Positions 1 to 7,315 of a stretch of DNA of 64,000 bases are shown here, one piece after another. Source of the DNA: Enterobacteriaceae bacterium LSJC7 (lineage in GTDB: Bacteria > Pseudomonadota > Gammaproteobacteria > Enterobacterales > Enterobacteriaceae); contig AMFN01000002.1 of NCBI GenBank assembly GCA_000302695.1, forward strand, positions 62,001-126,000, in the 5' to 3' direction. Both the position numbers and the translations under genes were made by a program. Under the pieces are notes generated by a model. That model searched no databases. It saw nothing but the letters and a program-made list of their open reading frames with translations, and had not been told where the DNA came from. How positions within the stretch are numbered: the first letter of the stretch is position 1; each line of letters opens with the position of its first letter.

Positions 1-573
1 CGCAGAGAAAACGCACAGCACCAGCGACGCGCAGCGAAACACGCGCTGAGGATTAATCCCTGGCACCAGGCTGCCTTTCGCTGTCAGTACCTTCCCCGCC
101 AGGCTCCAGCACACGGAGACAGGCAGCAGGGCACTGGTAAATGCCAGCATGGCGTAGCCAAACACCAGGCCGTTGGTGAAGGCGGCGGCGGGCATAATAT
201 AAGAGGCAAATACGAACGCTTTTGGGTTGAGTAGTGTGGTAACAAACACGTTTCGGGCTGCTATCTTTTCACCACTGTCGATATGCAGATGGATATTCCA
301 GACTTTTACCGCCATCCACGCGACGTACCCGGCAGCAAGGCATTTTATTACGGTCGCAGTCCAGGGCGCGTGTTGTGACAGCCCCATCAGAAAAAATCCC
401 CATGCGCTAATGGCAATGAGATAGCCTGCTATTTCAGCGGCAATGAGTTTTAGTGTGCGTATACATCCGACAATCGCGCCAGAAGAAAGCAGCAGTGTGT
501 TAGTCGGGCCTGGCATCAACAGCACCAGGGCAGACAGCGTGGCAATGTGAAAAAAGTGAACGCTTGCGAACAT
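1..573 (-). CDS. LysE/RhtB-family amino-acid exporter, 3' end outside the window
   Basis: Read on the minus strand from an ATG at 573, an open frame of 191 codons runs off the left edge with no stop. The start reads MFASVHFFHIATLSALVLLM and continues into PGPTNTLLLSSGA, the family's N-terminal PGP motif. Several hydrophobic stretches follow (for example AIVGC, LIAISAWGFFLMG, FASYIMPAAAF), as expected of a six-helix inner-membrane exporter of about 200-210 residues, so only the last residues should be missing. Substrate cannot be inferred. Another in-frame ATG at 627 with AGGA just upstream is an alternative start. It is divergent from osmC. Confidence 0.75.
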   Translation of the reverse strand, partial: MFASVHFFHIATLSALVLLMPGPTNTLLLSSGAIVGCIRTLKLIAAEIAGYLIAISAWGFFLMGLSQHAPWTATVIKCLAAGYVAWMAVKVWNIHLHIDSGEKIAARNVFVTTLLNPKAFVFASYIMPAAAFTNGLVFGYAMLAFTSALLPVSVCWSLAGKVLTAKGSLVPGINPQRVFRCASLVLCVFSA

Positions 574-728
574 ATCGTTGTGGAAGGCTTCACCTTCCGC
601 TCTCCTGTGGTACATCCCGAAATCCATTTCCTGCGCGATAACCCGAAAGACACTCCAGGGGGGGTGTTAACCTGGGCCGCCATCCGTCTTAAGGCGAGTT
701 GCTATGATAGGAGTAATCTTGTTTTAAA

Positions 729-742
729 CAAGAACATTCCTT
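729..742 (+). promoter_or_regulatory. Candidate RcsB box upstream of osmC
   Basis: CAAGAACATTCCTT matches the RcsB box TAAGAATATTCCTA at 11 of 14 positions by eye. Known biology: RcsB activates the distal osmC promoter in E. coli. Binding here is inferred. Confidence 0.4.
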
Positions 743-862
743 ATTCATCCGGGGAGATACTGATAAAAGTCAACATTGGGCCAGAGGTTACAGCCACAGG
801 CTGTAAGCGGGGGTTATGACGGGCTTTCGCCAGTGACCAAACAGCAGAACTGACCCTCTCTT

Positions 863-869
863 CTATACT
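863..869 (+). promoter_or_regulatory. Candidate sigma-S type -10 element of osmC
   Basis: CTATACT lies 34 bases before the osmC start and equals the -10 consensus favoured by RpoS. osmC is a known RpoS-dependent gene in E. coli. No transcription start is visible from sequence. Confidence 0.5.
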
Positions 870-902
870 CATTGTCCATCTCTGTTAAACAGGAGTGTAA
901 TG

Positions 903-1334
903 ATGACTATCCATAAAAGTGGCAACGCGCACTGGGAAGGCGATATCAAGCGTGGGAAGGGGACTGTTTCCACGCAAAGCGGCGTGCTCAATGAGCAGCC
1001 TTACGGTTTTAACACGCGTTTTGAAGGCGCTGCGGGTACCAACCCGGAAGAGCTTATTGCTGCTGCACATGCGGCGTGTTTTTCTATGGCGCTGTCGCTG
1101 ATGTTGGGCGAGGCGGGTCACACTGCGCAGTCGATTGATACTAAAGCGGTGGTATCGCTGGACAAGGCTGACGGTGGTTTTGCTATCACTCAGGTTGCCT
1201 TACACAGCACCGTGGCGGTGCCGGGCATTGAGAAATCCACGTTTGATGACATCATCCAGAAGGCGAAAGCCGGTTGTCCGGTGTCAAAGCTGCTCAAGGC
1301 AGAAATCACCCTCGATTATGAACTGAAGTCCTGA
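903..1334 (+). CDS. osmC: Osmotically inducible peroxiredoxin OsmC
   Basis: A 143-residue thiol peroxidase that reduces organic hydroperoxides in the cytoplasm. It matches E. coli OsmC almost end to end (MTIHKSGNAHWEGDIKRGKG at the N terminus) and has the same length. The two redox cysteines are at residues 59 (HAACFSMALS) and 125 (KAGCPVS). Two ATGs occur in a row at 900 and 903. AGGAG at 891-895 is 7 bases from the second, which also matches the E. coli start, so 903 is chosen. Its neighbour bdm is also near osmC in E. coli, but here an aldehyde dehydrogenase gene lies between them. Confidence 0.96.
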   Translation: MTIHKSGNAHWEGDIKRGKGTVSTQSGVLNEQPYGFNTRFEGAAGTNPEELIAAAHAACFSMALSLMLGEAGHTAQSIDTKAVVSLDKADGGFAITQVALHSTVAVPGIEKSTFDDIIQKAKAGCPVSKLLKAEITLDYELKS

Positions 1335-1341
1335 GTGCCAG

Positions 1342-1360
1342 GCCCGCGCATGGCGCGGGC
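1342..1360 (+). terminator. GC hairpin after osmC
   Basis: GCCCGCGC-atg-GCGCGGGC forms a perfect 8-bp stem 8 bases past the osmC stop. No T-run follows, so a terminator role is only likely. Confidence 0.4.
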
Positions 1361-1505
1361 TATTGACTGGCCACAACCGCTTTTGCAAAAGCTTTTCCCA
1401 GCGTTTATTCCTAATTTACCGACTGATGCCGTCATCACCAGCTACAATTTTCTTTCTGATCGAAATTTTTGACTGGAGAGATAATCCAACGAGGAGACTG
1501 GAGAG

Positions 1506-2888
1506 ATGGCATATCAAACGGTAAATCCATTTAATAATCAGCTTATTAAAGAGTTTGACTCCCACACCGACGACCAGGTCGAGCAGGCGCTGGTCAAGGC
1601 CGATGCACTTTATCACTCCGCCTGGTCACAGGACGATGTCGAATCACGCCTTGCTGTGCTGCATAAGCTTGCTGATTTAATCGAAAATAACCTGGAGCGG
1701 CTGGCAAAAACCGCCAGTGAGGAAATGGGTAAGCTTATCGGGCAGAGCCGTGGTGAGGTGACGCTGTGTGCCAGCATTGCTCGTTATTATGCCGATAATG
1801 CACAGGCATTTCTGGCTCCGGTGAAATATGAATCCAGTCTCGGTGAGGCCTGGGTTGAGCACCATCCTGTTGGCCCCATCGTGGCCGTTGAGCCCTGGAA
1901 CTTTCCGTTTTACCAGCTCATGCGCGTACTCGCACCCAACTATGCCGTGGGCAATCCGGTGCTGGCAAAACATGCCAGTATTGTGCCGCAATGCGCGCAG
2001 GCGTTTGCGGATCTGGTGCGTGAGGCCGGTGCGCCAGAAGGCGCCTGGACCAATCTGTATATTTCTCAGGAGCAGGTGGCGAATTTGCTGGCCGATGCCC
2101 GTATTCATGGCGTCGCGTTGACCGGTTCGGAGGGGGCAGGCGCTAGCGTCGCGGCCCAGGCAGCAAAGCACATCAAAAAATCCACTCTGGAGCTTGGCGG
2201 TAACGATGTCTTTATTGTACTGGATGACTGCAATCTGGAGCAGGCGGTCAAAGTGGGGGCGCAGGCGCGCCTGAATAATGCCGGGCAGGTGTGTACGGCC
2301 GCGAAGCGTTTTATTGTCCATCGTGCAGTGTCGGAGGCTTTTCTCGATAAGCTGACCCAGCATTTCCAGGCGGTAAAAATCGGCTCTCCGCTTGATGAAA
2401 GCACCACGCTTGGGCCGCTGTCGTCGAAAGAGGCGCTTGAGAAACTGACAGAACAGGTAAATCAGGCGGTGAAACAGGGGGCGACGTTGCATCTGGGCGG
2501 TAAGCCTGTCAACCATGAGGGTAACTTCTATGAAGCAACCATCCTCACAAAGATTTCGCGTGATAATCCGGCGTACTTTGAAGAGTTTTTCGGCCCGGTG
2601 GCGCAGGTTTATGTGGTCGACAGTGATGAGGCCGCCGTGCAGCTTGCCAACGATTCGCACTATGGGCTGGGTGGGGCCATCTTTAGCCAGGATATAGCGC
2701 GAGCCAAACGTATGGCGTCACGGATTGAGACCGGTATGGTGTATATCAATTCACTGACCAATACCGCACCTGAACTGCCTTTTGGTGGCGTTAAGCGTTC
2801 TGGTTACGGACGTGAGCTTTCAGATCTCGGTATCAAAGAGTTCGTTAATCAGAAACTGATAGTAGTGAGTGGTCCATCAGCAAAATAA
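1506..2888 (+). CDS. NAD(P)-dependent aldehyde dehydrogenase, succinate-semialdehyde type
   Basis: A 460-residue cytoplasmic aldehyde dehydrogenase. The catalytic cysteine is Cys263 in NAGQVCTAAKR and the general base is Glu229 in TLELGGND; the N-terminal half carries the EPWNFPFYQ and TGSEGAG cofactor motifs. Length and the AAKRF segment fit the E. coli Sad/YneI (462 residues) and related succinate-semialdehyde dehydrogenases, so oxidation of succinate semialdehyde to succinate is the best guess. Other short aldehydes are possible. The ATG at 1506 directly follows a GGAGAG run. It stands alone, between osmC and a convergent bdm, each followed by a hairpin. Confidence 0.85.
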   Translation: MAYQTVNPFNNQLIKEFDSHTDDQVEQALVKADALYHSAWSQDDVESRLAVLHKLADLIENNLERLAKTASEEMGKLIGQSRGEVTLCASIARYYADNAQAFLAPVKYESSLGEAWVEHHPVGPIVAVEPWNFPFYQLMRVLAPNYAVGNPVLAKHASIVPQCAQAFADLVREAGAPEGAWTNLYISQEQVANLLADARIHGVALTGSEGAGASVAAQAAKHIKKSTLELGGNDVFIVLDDCNLEQAVKVGAQARLNNAGQVCTAAKRFIVHRAVSEAFLDKLTQHFQAVKIGSPLDESTTLGPLSSKEALEKLTEQVNQAVKQGATLHLGGKPVNHEGNFYEATILTKISRDNPAYFEEFFGPVAQVYVVDSDEAAVQLANDSHYGLGGAIFSQDIARAKRMASRIETGMVYINSLTNTAPELPFGGVKRSGYGRELSDLGIKEFVNQKLIVVSGPSAK

Positions 2889-2955
2889 AATAGCGACGCG
2901 CGGTGCCATTAAATAATATGGTGCTGCGCTTATATAATAATTAAATGATTGATGA

Positions 2956-2981
2956 TGCCCGTAATGAATTATTTACGGGCA
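2956..2981. terminator. Hairpin between convergent aldehyde dehydrogenase and bdm genes
   Basis: TGCCCGTAA and TTACGGGCA form a 9-bp perfect stem with an 8-base loop. It lies between two converging genes and can serve both strands; T-runs are weak. Confidence 0.5.
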
Positions 2982-2998
2982 ATTGCGGCTAACCATTT

Positions 2999-3226
2999 TT
3001 AAATCACGCTGTGAGCGCGTTGGCTGTCAACAATATAATGAATGGTTTGCTGATAAATGTCAGAGAGAATATCGTTGTCGCTGGCTTCAATCCATTTGAA
3101 CAGTTCCATCATAACATCATCCTCCGTTACGTTGCCCTTTTCGGCATGTAACCCAAGCGCTATGGCCTCAATCAGCGCAGGGTGCGCAGAGTTAGCATCC
3201 GCTTTTGTGCGGTAATTCGTTAACAT
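2999..3226 (-). CDS. bdm: Biofilm-dependent modulation protein Bdm
   Basis: A small 75-residue protein close to E. coli Bdm (71 residues), sharing the core TEDDVMMELFKWIEASDND and DIYQQTIHYIV. In E. coli bdm responds to osmolarity and RcsCDB and affects flagellar and biofilm genes; its biochemical activity is unclear. A longer frame begins at 3286, but the ATG at 3226 has a strong GGAGG ribosome binding site 5 bases upstream and matches the E. coli N terminus, so that start is chosen. An RcsB-box-like site lies about 120 bases upstream. The sra (rpsV) gene that neighbours bdm in E. coli is not seen here. Confidence 0.93.
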   Translation of the reverse strand: MLTNYRTKADANSAHPALIEAIALGLHAEKGNVTEDDVMMELFKWIEASDNDILSDIYQQTIHYIVDSQRAHSVI

Positions 3227-3343
3227 AAGAGCCTCCTTTACTCTGTCCTTACTGACACCCGATACAGTTATTATCGGAATACGCAATTGACTATAGCGAT
3301 ATATCCCAATGCTGTAAATGTGGGTTTTTCTTATTTGGTGTGT

Positions 3344-3356
3344 TAGGAATATCCCT
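3344..3356. promoter_or_regulatory. Candidate RcsB box upstream of bdm
   Basis: TAGGAATATCCCT closely matches the near-palindromic RcsB box TAGGAATATTCCTA. bdm is an established RcsB target in E. coli, which supports the assignment. The site lies 118 bases upstream of the bdm start. Confidence 0.55.
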
Positions 3357-3548
3357 GGTAATAATAATGGTGCTGCGCCAGAAGCATAGCAATTCTTTGT
3401 TGCCGAATGATGAAAGCCGGAATTTATGTGCAGGGAAAAGATAACTCAGGACGTAAACGACCTGGTGGCTTACGTTATGTAAATAGGGACGAGCCTGGTA
3501 GCCGGCGATTCAGATTTTCCGCTTGCCTTCTGGCATCGTGCACATTAC

Positions 3549-3572
3549 GATATTGTTATATTATAACATATC
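3549..3572. promoter_or_regulatory. Zur box controlling rpmE2-rpmJ2
   Basis: The core TGTTATA-T-TATAACA (3554-3568) is a perfect 15-base palindrome, flanked by GATAT and TATC. It matches the enterobacterial Zur consensus built on TGTTATANTATAACA. It ends 14 bases before the rpmE2 start, so zinc-loaded Zur would block transcription there. Position, sequence and downstream genes all agree. Confidence 0.88.
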
Positions 3573-3586
3573 AAAAAGAGGTTTCT

Positions 3587-3853
3587 ATGACATCAGGCAT
3601 TCACCCGCACTACCGCACCGTGGTGTTTCATGACACCCGCGCCAACAGCTACATCAGGGTTGGCTCCACCATGGCGGCCGATCGCGAGATTGAACGGGAT
3701 GGCACCACCTGTGCGTATATCACTATTGATGTATCCTCGGCGTCGCATCCGTTTTATACCGGCAAACAAAAAACCTGGACCAGCGAAGGCAGCGTGGCGC
3801 GCTTTAGCCAGCGTTTTGGACGTTTTTTTACTCAAGAGAAGGATAATGCGTGA
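3587..3853 (+). CDS. rpmE2: Zinc-independent ribosomal protein L31 type B
   Basis: An 88-residue paralogue of L31 that replaces the zinc-binding L31 on the 50S subunit when zinc is scarce, freeing zinc. It matches E. coli Ykg[13 protein letters not shown] at the start, [17 protein letters not shown] in the middle and [10 protein letters not shown] at the end. It has no CxxC zinc motif, only one cysteine near residue 41. The frame is open from 3407, but the ATG at 3587 after AAGAGG, just past the Zur box, matches the family start. It overlaps rpmJ2 by one base (TGATG), indicating translational coupling. Confidence 0.95.
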   Translation: MTSGIHPHYRTVVFHDTRANSYIRVGSTMAADREIERDGTTCAYITIDVSSASHPFYTGKQKTWTSEGSVARFSQRFGRFFTQEKDNA

Positions 3854-3993
3854 TGCAGGTACTTAATTCACTGCGCTCGGCAAAGCAGCGCCATCCCGAC
3901 TGCCAGATGGTGAAACGCAAAGGGCGGTTGTACATCATTTGCAAATCCAACCCGCGCTTTAAGGCGGTGCAGGGGAGAAAGAAAAAACGTTAG
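3853..3993 (+). CDS. rpmJ2: Zinc-independent ribosomal protein L36 type B
   Basis: A 46-residue basic protein, [20 protein letters not shown] at the start and GRKKKR at the end. It equals E. coli YkgO in length and layout and lacks the zinc-binding cysteine set of standard L36, keeping only two cysteines. It is the second gene of a Zur-controlled operon with rpmE2; its start overlaps the rpmE2 stop. It serves as a stand-in for zinc-dependent L36 during zinc starvation. Confidence 0.95.
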   Translation: MQVLNSLRSAKQRHPDCQMVKRKGRLYIICKSNPRFKAVQGRKKKR

Positions 3994-3996
3994 CAC

Positions 3997-4020
3997 ATGG
4001 CGTCGCCCCGGCGACGCCAT
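3997..4020. terminator. Hairpin terminator between rpmJ2 and the SDR gene
   Basis: ATGGCGTCGCC and GGCGACGCCAT form an 11-bp perfect stem 4 bases past the rpmJ2 stop, between convergent genes. It is likely bidirectional. Confidence 0.65.
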
Positions 4021-4041
4021 TTCTCTGTGGGAGCAATATAT

Positions 4042-4926
4042 TTATACCGTGCCGGTGCCGCCGTCTGAGCACCAGACTTGCCCCGAGGTGTATGAGGCTT
4101 CATCACTTGCCAGCAACACATACAGCGGCGCTATCTCAACCGGCTGTCCAGGGCGGCCCAGCGGTGCTGACTCGCCAAATTCCTGCACTTTTTCCTGAGG
4201 TTGTCCTCCGGCTGGCTGTAGTGGCGTCCAGTAGGGGCCAGGGGCGACAGCGTTAACGCGAATATTACGTTTGCCAAGCTGTTTTGCCAGTGATTTGGTA
4301 AACGCGACACCGCAGGCTTTGGTCTGTGCGTAATCGAGTAAAATATCGCTGGGCTGAAAAGCCTGCACCGAAGAGGTATTGATAATTGCAGACCCAGGTT
4401 GCAGGTATTTCAGTGCAGCTTTAGTTAGCCAGAAGGGAGCGTAGACGTTGGTTTTGAAGGTGGCGTCAAAATCCTCGGTACTTAATTCTTCAATAGAATG
4501 ATGGTACTGCTGGCGGCCTGCGTTATTGACCAGTATGTCCAGCCCACCCAGCTGTTGCTGCGCCTCTTCCACCAGCTTCTGGCAGAACGCCTCATCACGC
4601 AGATCGCCGGGTAACGCAACGGCTTTGCGGCCTTCAGCCTCAATAAGGTCAACCACTTCAGCGGCATCTTTTTCTTCTTCAGGCAGGTAGTTGATGGCAA
4701 CATCCGCCCCTTCGCGTGCATAGGCGATGGCAACGGCGCGCCCAATACCGGAATCGCCCCCGGTAATAAGGGCTTTTTTACCGCTCAGTCGGCCGTGGCC
4801 TTTGTAGCGGGTCTCACCGTGATCGGGTGTAGGTTGCATCTTAGAAGCAAGGCCTGGTGCTGTTTGCGGCTGCTGTGCAAAAGGTGGTTGCGGGAAATGA
4901 GAAGAATGAGTTTCATCTTTTTTCAT
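4042..4926 (-). CDS. YghA-like short-chain dehydrogenase/reductase
   Basis: A 294-residue SDR of the long-tailed YghA group. The Rossmann motif TGGDSGIG is at residues 55-62, NNAG at 134-137, and the catalytic Ser (NTSS, about 185), Tyr199 and Lys203 (YAQTK) are all present. The proline-rich first 45 residues, with QPTPDHGE before the fold, are typical of this group. Such enzymes are NADP-dependent oxidoreductases of uncertain substrate, often stress-induced. The substrate here is unknown. It is divergent from the YmgB-family gene across a region with a large inverted repeat. Confidence 0.85.
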   Translation of the reverse strand: MKKDETHSSHFPQPPFAQQPQTAPGLASKMQPTPDHGETRYKGHGRLSGKKALITGGDSGIGRAVAIAYAREGADVAINYLPEEEKDAAEVVDLIEAEGRKAVALPGDLRDEAFCQKLVEEAQQQLGGLDILVNNAGRQQYHHSIEELSTEDFDATFKTNVYAPFWLTKAALKYLQPGSAIINTSSVQAFQPSDILLDYAQTKACGVAFTKSLAKQLGKRNIRVNAVAPGPYWTPLQPAGGQPQEKVQEFGESAPLGRPGQPVEIAPLYVLLASDEASYTSGQVWCSDGGTGTV

Positions 4927-5017
4927 AAGAATACTCCGTTTGCCGTTGGATAAATGAAACGCGGATTTTAAATATAGGCACGGCTGTGTTTATTTGCGGA
5001 TCCATAACAGTAGTGGT

Positions 5018-5065
5018 AACGTCAATATTAATTAACCGCAGCGAGTGCGATTAATTAACTAACGT
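5018..5065. repeat. Imperfect inverted repeat in a divergent promoter region
   Basis: Two TTAATTAA blocks (about 5028-5035 and 5051-5058), each flanked by CGCA/TGCG towards the centre and AACGT/ACGTT at the outer ends, form an imperfect palindrome about 48 bases long. It sits between the SDR gene (start 4926, minus) and the YmgB-family gene (start 5166, plus). A transcription-factor site is the likeliest role; the factor is unknown. Confidence 0.45.
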
Positions 5066-5165
5066 TATTATTGCGTTTCTTTTTCTGTCATATTCATCGT
5101 TAACATCAATGAGAGATGAAATCTCCCTTTGCTATGTTACAGGTAAGCAAACAAGGAGGCTGAAG

Positions 5166-5357
5166 ATGAGTGAAGAAAATAAAACCCAGGTTGCATCAAT
5201 ATTTGGAGAGGCGCTTCTCGAATTAGTGATTAAAAACCGTGAGATAGGGCGTGAAACGCTGGCCATGCTCATCAGGGACAGGGCTGAAAAGGAGCAGGAT
5301 GAAGATAAAATCCTGGTATACTGGCAAGCCTGCCGCGCGCTTCTTGGCACCGCCTGA
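5166..5357 (+). CDS. YmgB/AriR-family small connector protein
   Basis: A 63-residue protein whose C-terminal half (REIGRETLAMLIRDRAEKEQ, then a helix ending ACRALLG) resembles E. coli YcgZ and YmgB. These are small helical proteins that act between two-component systems, biofilm and acid resistance. The ATG at 5166 has AAGGAGG upstream; a longer frame from 5109 lacks such a site. The assignment rests on motif resemblance and size only. It is followed by a strong hairpin, so it is probably monocistronic. Confidence 0.6.
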   Translation: MSEENKTQVASIFGEALLELVIKNREIGRETLAMLIRDRAEKEQDEDKILVYWQACRALLGTA

Positions 5358-5384
5358 GGATTAAATATCATCAACGGAAAAAAT

Positions 5385-5423
5385 AAGAATAATCCCGACG
5401 CAGTCCATCTCGGGATTGTTCTT
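5385..5423. terminator. Strong hairpin terminator after the YmgB-family gene
   Basis: A 14-bp stem with one G-T pair joins 5385-5398 (AAGAATAATCCCGA) and 5410-5423 (TCGGGATTGTTCTT), with an 11-base loop, 27 bases past the stop. Confidence 0.75.
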
Positions 5424-6260
5424 AAATAACATCACTACGTCACGTTTTGCGAAAAGTTATTCTATATTTTATTGTGGCGATGTTCATTTTCCCAATATTG
5501 TGTGAATGGCTGCGCTAACCCGCTGTGATAAGATAATACAACCAGTCGTGCGAATATTCTTTATCTGATGTCGGCTCACTATTTACAGCCAGGGCGAGAG
5601 AGGAAAATAACGCGTCCTGTGGTGACGGCGAGCGGTAATGTTATGCCCGCATTTTTGCCGTCAGTCGTAACGACGCCAGGCGAGCGTGTGCTGTGCAATC
5701 CGTGTCCGGCAGAGCGGCGGGTAAAGGTATGGCTCTGGGTCTGGCGCGGCGATGTGAGCAGGCGGGGCGGTGGGCTAGCACCTTTACCCAACGCGTAGCG
5801 GCATCGACACTGCGCCTGCACTAGCGTGGTAGTTTTTACTCTAAGGTTGTATGTTTTTTATCACTATCCAGGTTTATTCTGATATTATTTTGCCACGTCG
5901 TCGTAAATTTAATCATTACCGTGCTTGCTATCCCAACTGAAACTACTTTTGTGTCCTTATCCATCCTGCTGCTTTTCCAGGATTAATCCCGTAATAAAAT
6001 AAACTGACCTGTTATTCGGGCGTTAATCGGCGTATTGATTTTCAGAAACTGGTGTATAGTAAGCTGTTTTTAAAGAAAATTTGTGCAGAGAGACTGCCAG
6101 AGCGCTGATATATTTATATTTCCTCATATTCTCCTCACAGTTCTTCACAATTCTCCTGTGAATTATTTAGCAGGCGTCTGGTCATAATTGATGTTTGTCG
6201 CGCTGTGGGATTTATTTTCCTTAATGCGATACCCCATTCTTCGTATGAAGGTTCATTAAG
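5424..6260. other. Gene-free stretch upstream of lpxP
   Basis: About 840 bases without a convincing gene. Open frames at 5568-5798 and 5579-5821 on opposite strands show no family signature or good ribosome binding site. The last 300 bases are AT-rich and must hold the lpxP promoter and leader. In E. coli lpxP is cold-induced, so a long structured leader is plausible, but no defined element is visible. Confidence 0.5.
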
Positions 6261-7184
6261 ATGAAAAAAAATCCTTTATTTTCCACTGCGCTGCTGCACC
6301 CCAGATACTGGCTGGTGTGGCTCGGACTGGGCATGCTGTGGCTGCTGGTGCAACTGCCGTATCCGCTGCTGGCACGCCTTGGCGCTTCACTGGGGCGCGC
6401 ATCCCGACCCTTTCTTAAACGCCGTGAGCGCATTGCCCGTCGCAATATCACGCTGTGTTTCCCGGGCCTCAGCGAGGCCGAAATCGATAAGCTCGTTGTG
6501 AACAACTTTGTTTCCCTCGGTATGGCACTGCTGGAAACCGGTATGGCGTGGTTCTGGCCGGATAAGCGCGTGCGCCGCTGGTTTGATGTCCAGGGCTTAC
6601 ACCACCTCACTGCCGCCCAGCGTGACAAGCGTGGCGTGATGGTAGTTGGCGTGCACTTTATGTCTCTGGAACTGGGCGGGCGCGTGATGGGCCTGTGCCA
6701 GCCGATGATGGCGACCTACCGTCCGCACAACAACCCGCTGCTGGAATGGGTGCAAACACGCGGGCGCATGCGTTCGAACAAAGCGATGATCGACCGCCGT
6801 AACCTGCGTGAAATGGTGCGCGTGCTTAAGCACGGCGAGGCGGTGTGGTTTGCACCGGATCAGGATTACGGTCCGTGTGGCAGCACCTTTGCCCCGTTTT
6901 TTGCGGTAAAAGAAGCGGCAACCACCAACGGGACTTACGTGCTTTCCCGCCTCTCGCAGGCGGCCATGCTGACCATTACCATGATTCGTAAAACCGACGG
7001 CAGTGGCTACAAGTTGATAATCGGGCCGGAAATGCTCGACTATCCGCGCAGCGACGAGCGCGCGGCAGCGGTGTGGATGAACCAGGTGATTGAGCGCGAG
7101 ATCCTGCGGGCGCCGGAGCAGTACCTGTGGCTGCACCGCCGTTTTAAAACCCGACCTGAGGGCAAAGCCTCACTTTACGTGTAA
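6261..7184 (+). CDS. lpxP: Kdo2-lipid IVA palmitoleoyltransferase LpxP
   Basis: A 307-residue inner-membrane acyltransferase that adds palmitoleate, in place of laurate, to lipid A at low temperature to keep the outer membrane fluid. It closely follows E. coli LpxP (306 residues): HPRYWLVWLGLGMLWLLVQL forms the N-terminal membrane anchor, and the HX4E catalytic motif is His132 to Glu137 in VHFMSLELGG. The stretches CQPMMATYRPHNN and YLWLHRRFKTRP are also shared. The laurate enzyme LpxL is similar; the match to LpxP-specific stretches favours LpxP. It is monocistronic, with a clear terminator. Confidence 0.93.
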   Translation: MKKNPLFSTALLHPRYWLVWLGLGMLWLLVQLPYPLLARLGASLGRASRPFLKRRERIARRNITLCFPGLSEAEIDKLVVNNFVSLGMALLETGMAWFWPDKRVRRWFDVQGLHHLTAAQRDKRGVMVVGVHFMSLELGGRVMGLCQPMMATYRPHNNPLLEWVQTRGRMRSNKAMIDRRNLREMVRVLKHGEAVWFAPDQDYGPCGSTFAPFFAVKEAATTNGTYVLSRLSQAAMLTITMIRKTDGSGYKLIIGPEMLDYPRSDERAAAVWMNQVIEREILRAPEQYLWLHRRFKTRPEGKASLYV

Positions 7185-7203
7185 CCGACACATTTTGTTG
7201 CGT

Positions 7204-7236
7204 AAAAACCCGGCTTGGATCGCCGGGTTTTTTGTT
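7204..7236 (+). terminator. Rho-independent terminator after lpxP
   Basis: AAAAACCCGGC and GCCGGGTTTTT form an 11-bp stem with a 7-base loop and a following T-run, 20 bases past the stop. Confidence 0.9.
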
Positions 7237-7315
7237 TTTCGCTACTCGCATCCCATTTTTGTTACGGATTTGGGTCAATATCTTTACCGTTGTGTAAATG
7301 CGAGCGGCCTGAACC

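Larger units (their letters stand above)
574..902. other. Divergent intergenic region between LysE-type gene and osmC
   Basis: No convincing gene lies here. An open frame on the plus strand (547-819) has no family signature and overlaps the minus-strand exporter start. The stretch should hold the osmC promoters; two candidate elements are listed separately (729-742 and 863-869). Confidence 0.6.

Noticed and set aside
547-819. 90-codon plus-strand frame upstream of osmC
   Set aside because: Overlaps the start of the minus-strand LysE-type gene and the osmC promoter region; no family motif or ribosome binding site.
1677-2660. Long minus-strand frame of 327 codons inside the aldehyde dehydrogenase gene
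   Set aside because: It is a shadow of the plus-strand gene, which has full catalytic motifs; the shadow is rich in His/Arg/Gln with no domain.
5568-5821. Two overlapping opposite-strand frames in the lpxP leader
   Set aside because: No motif, no good start signals, and low-complexity composition.
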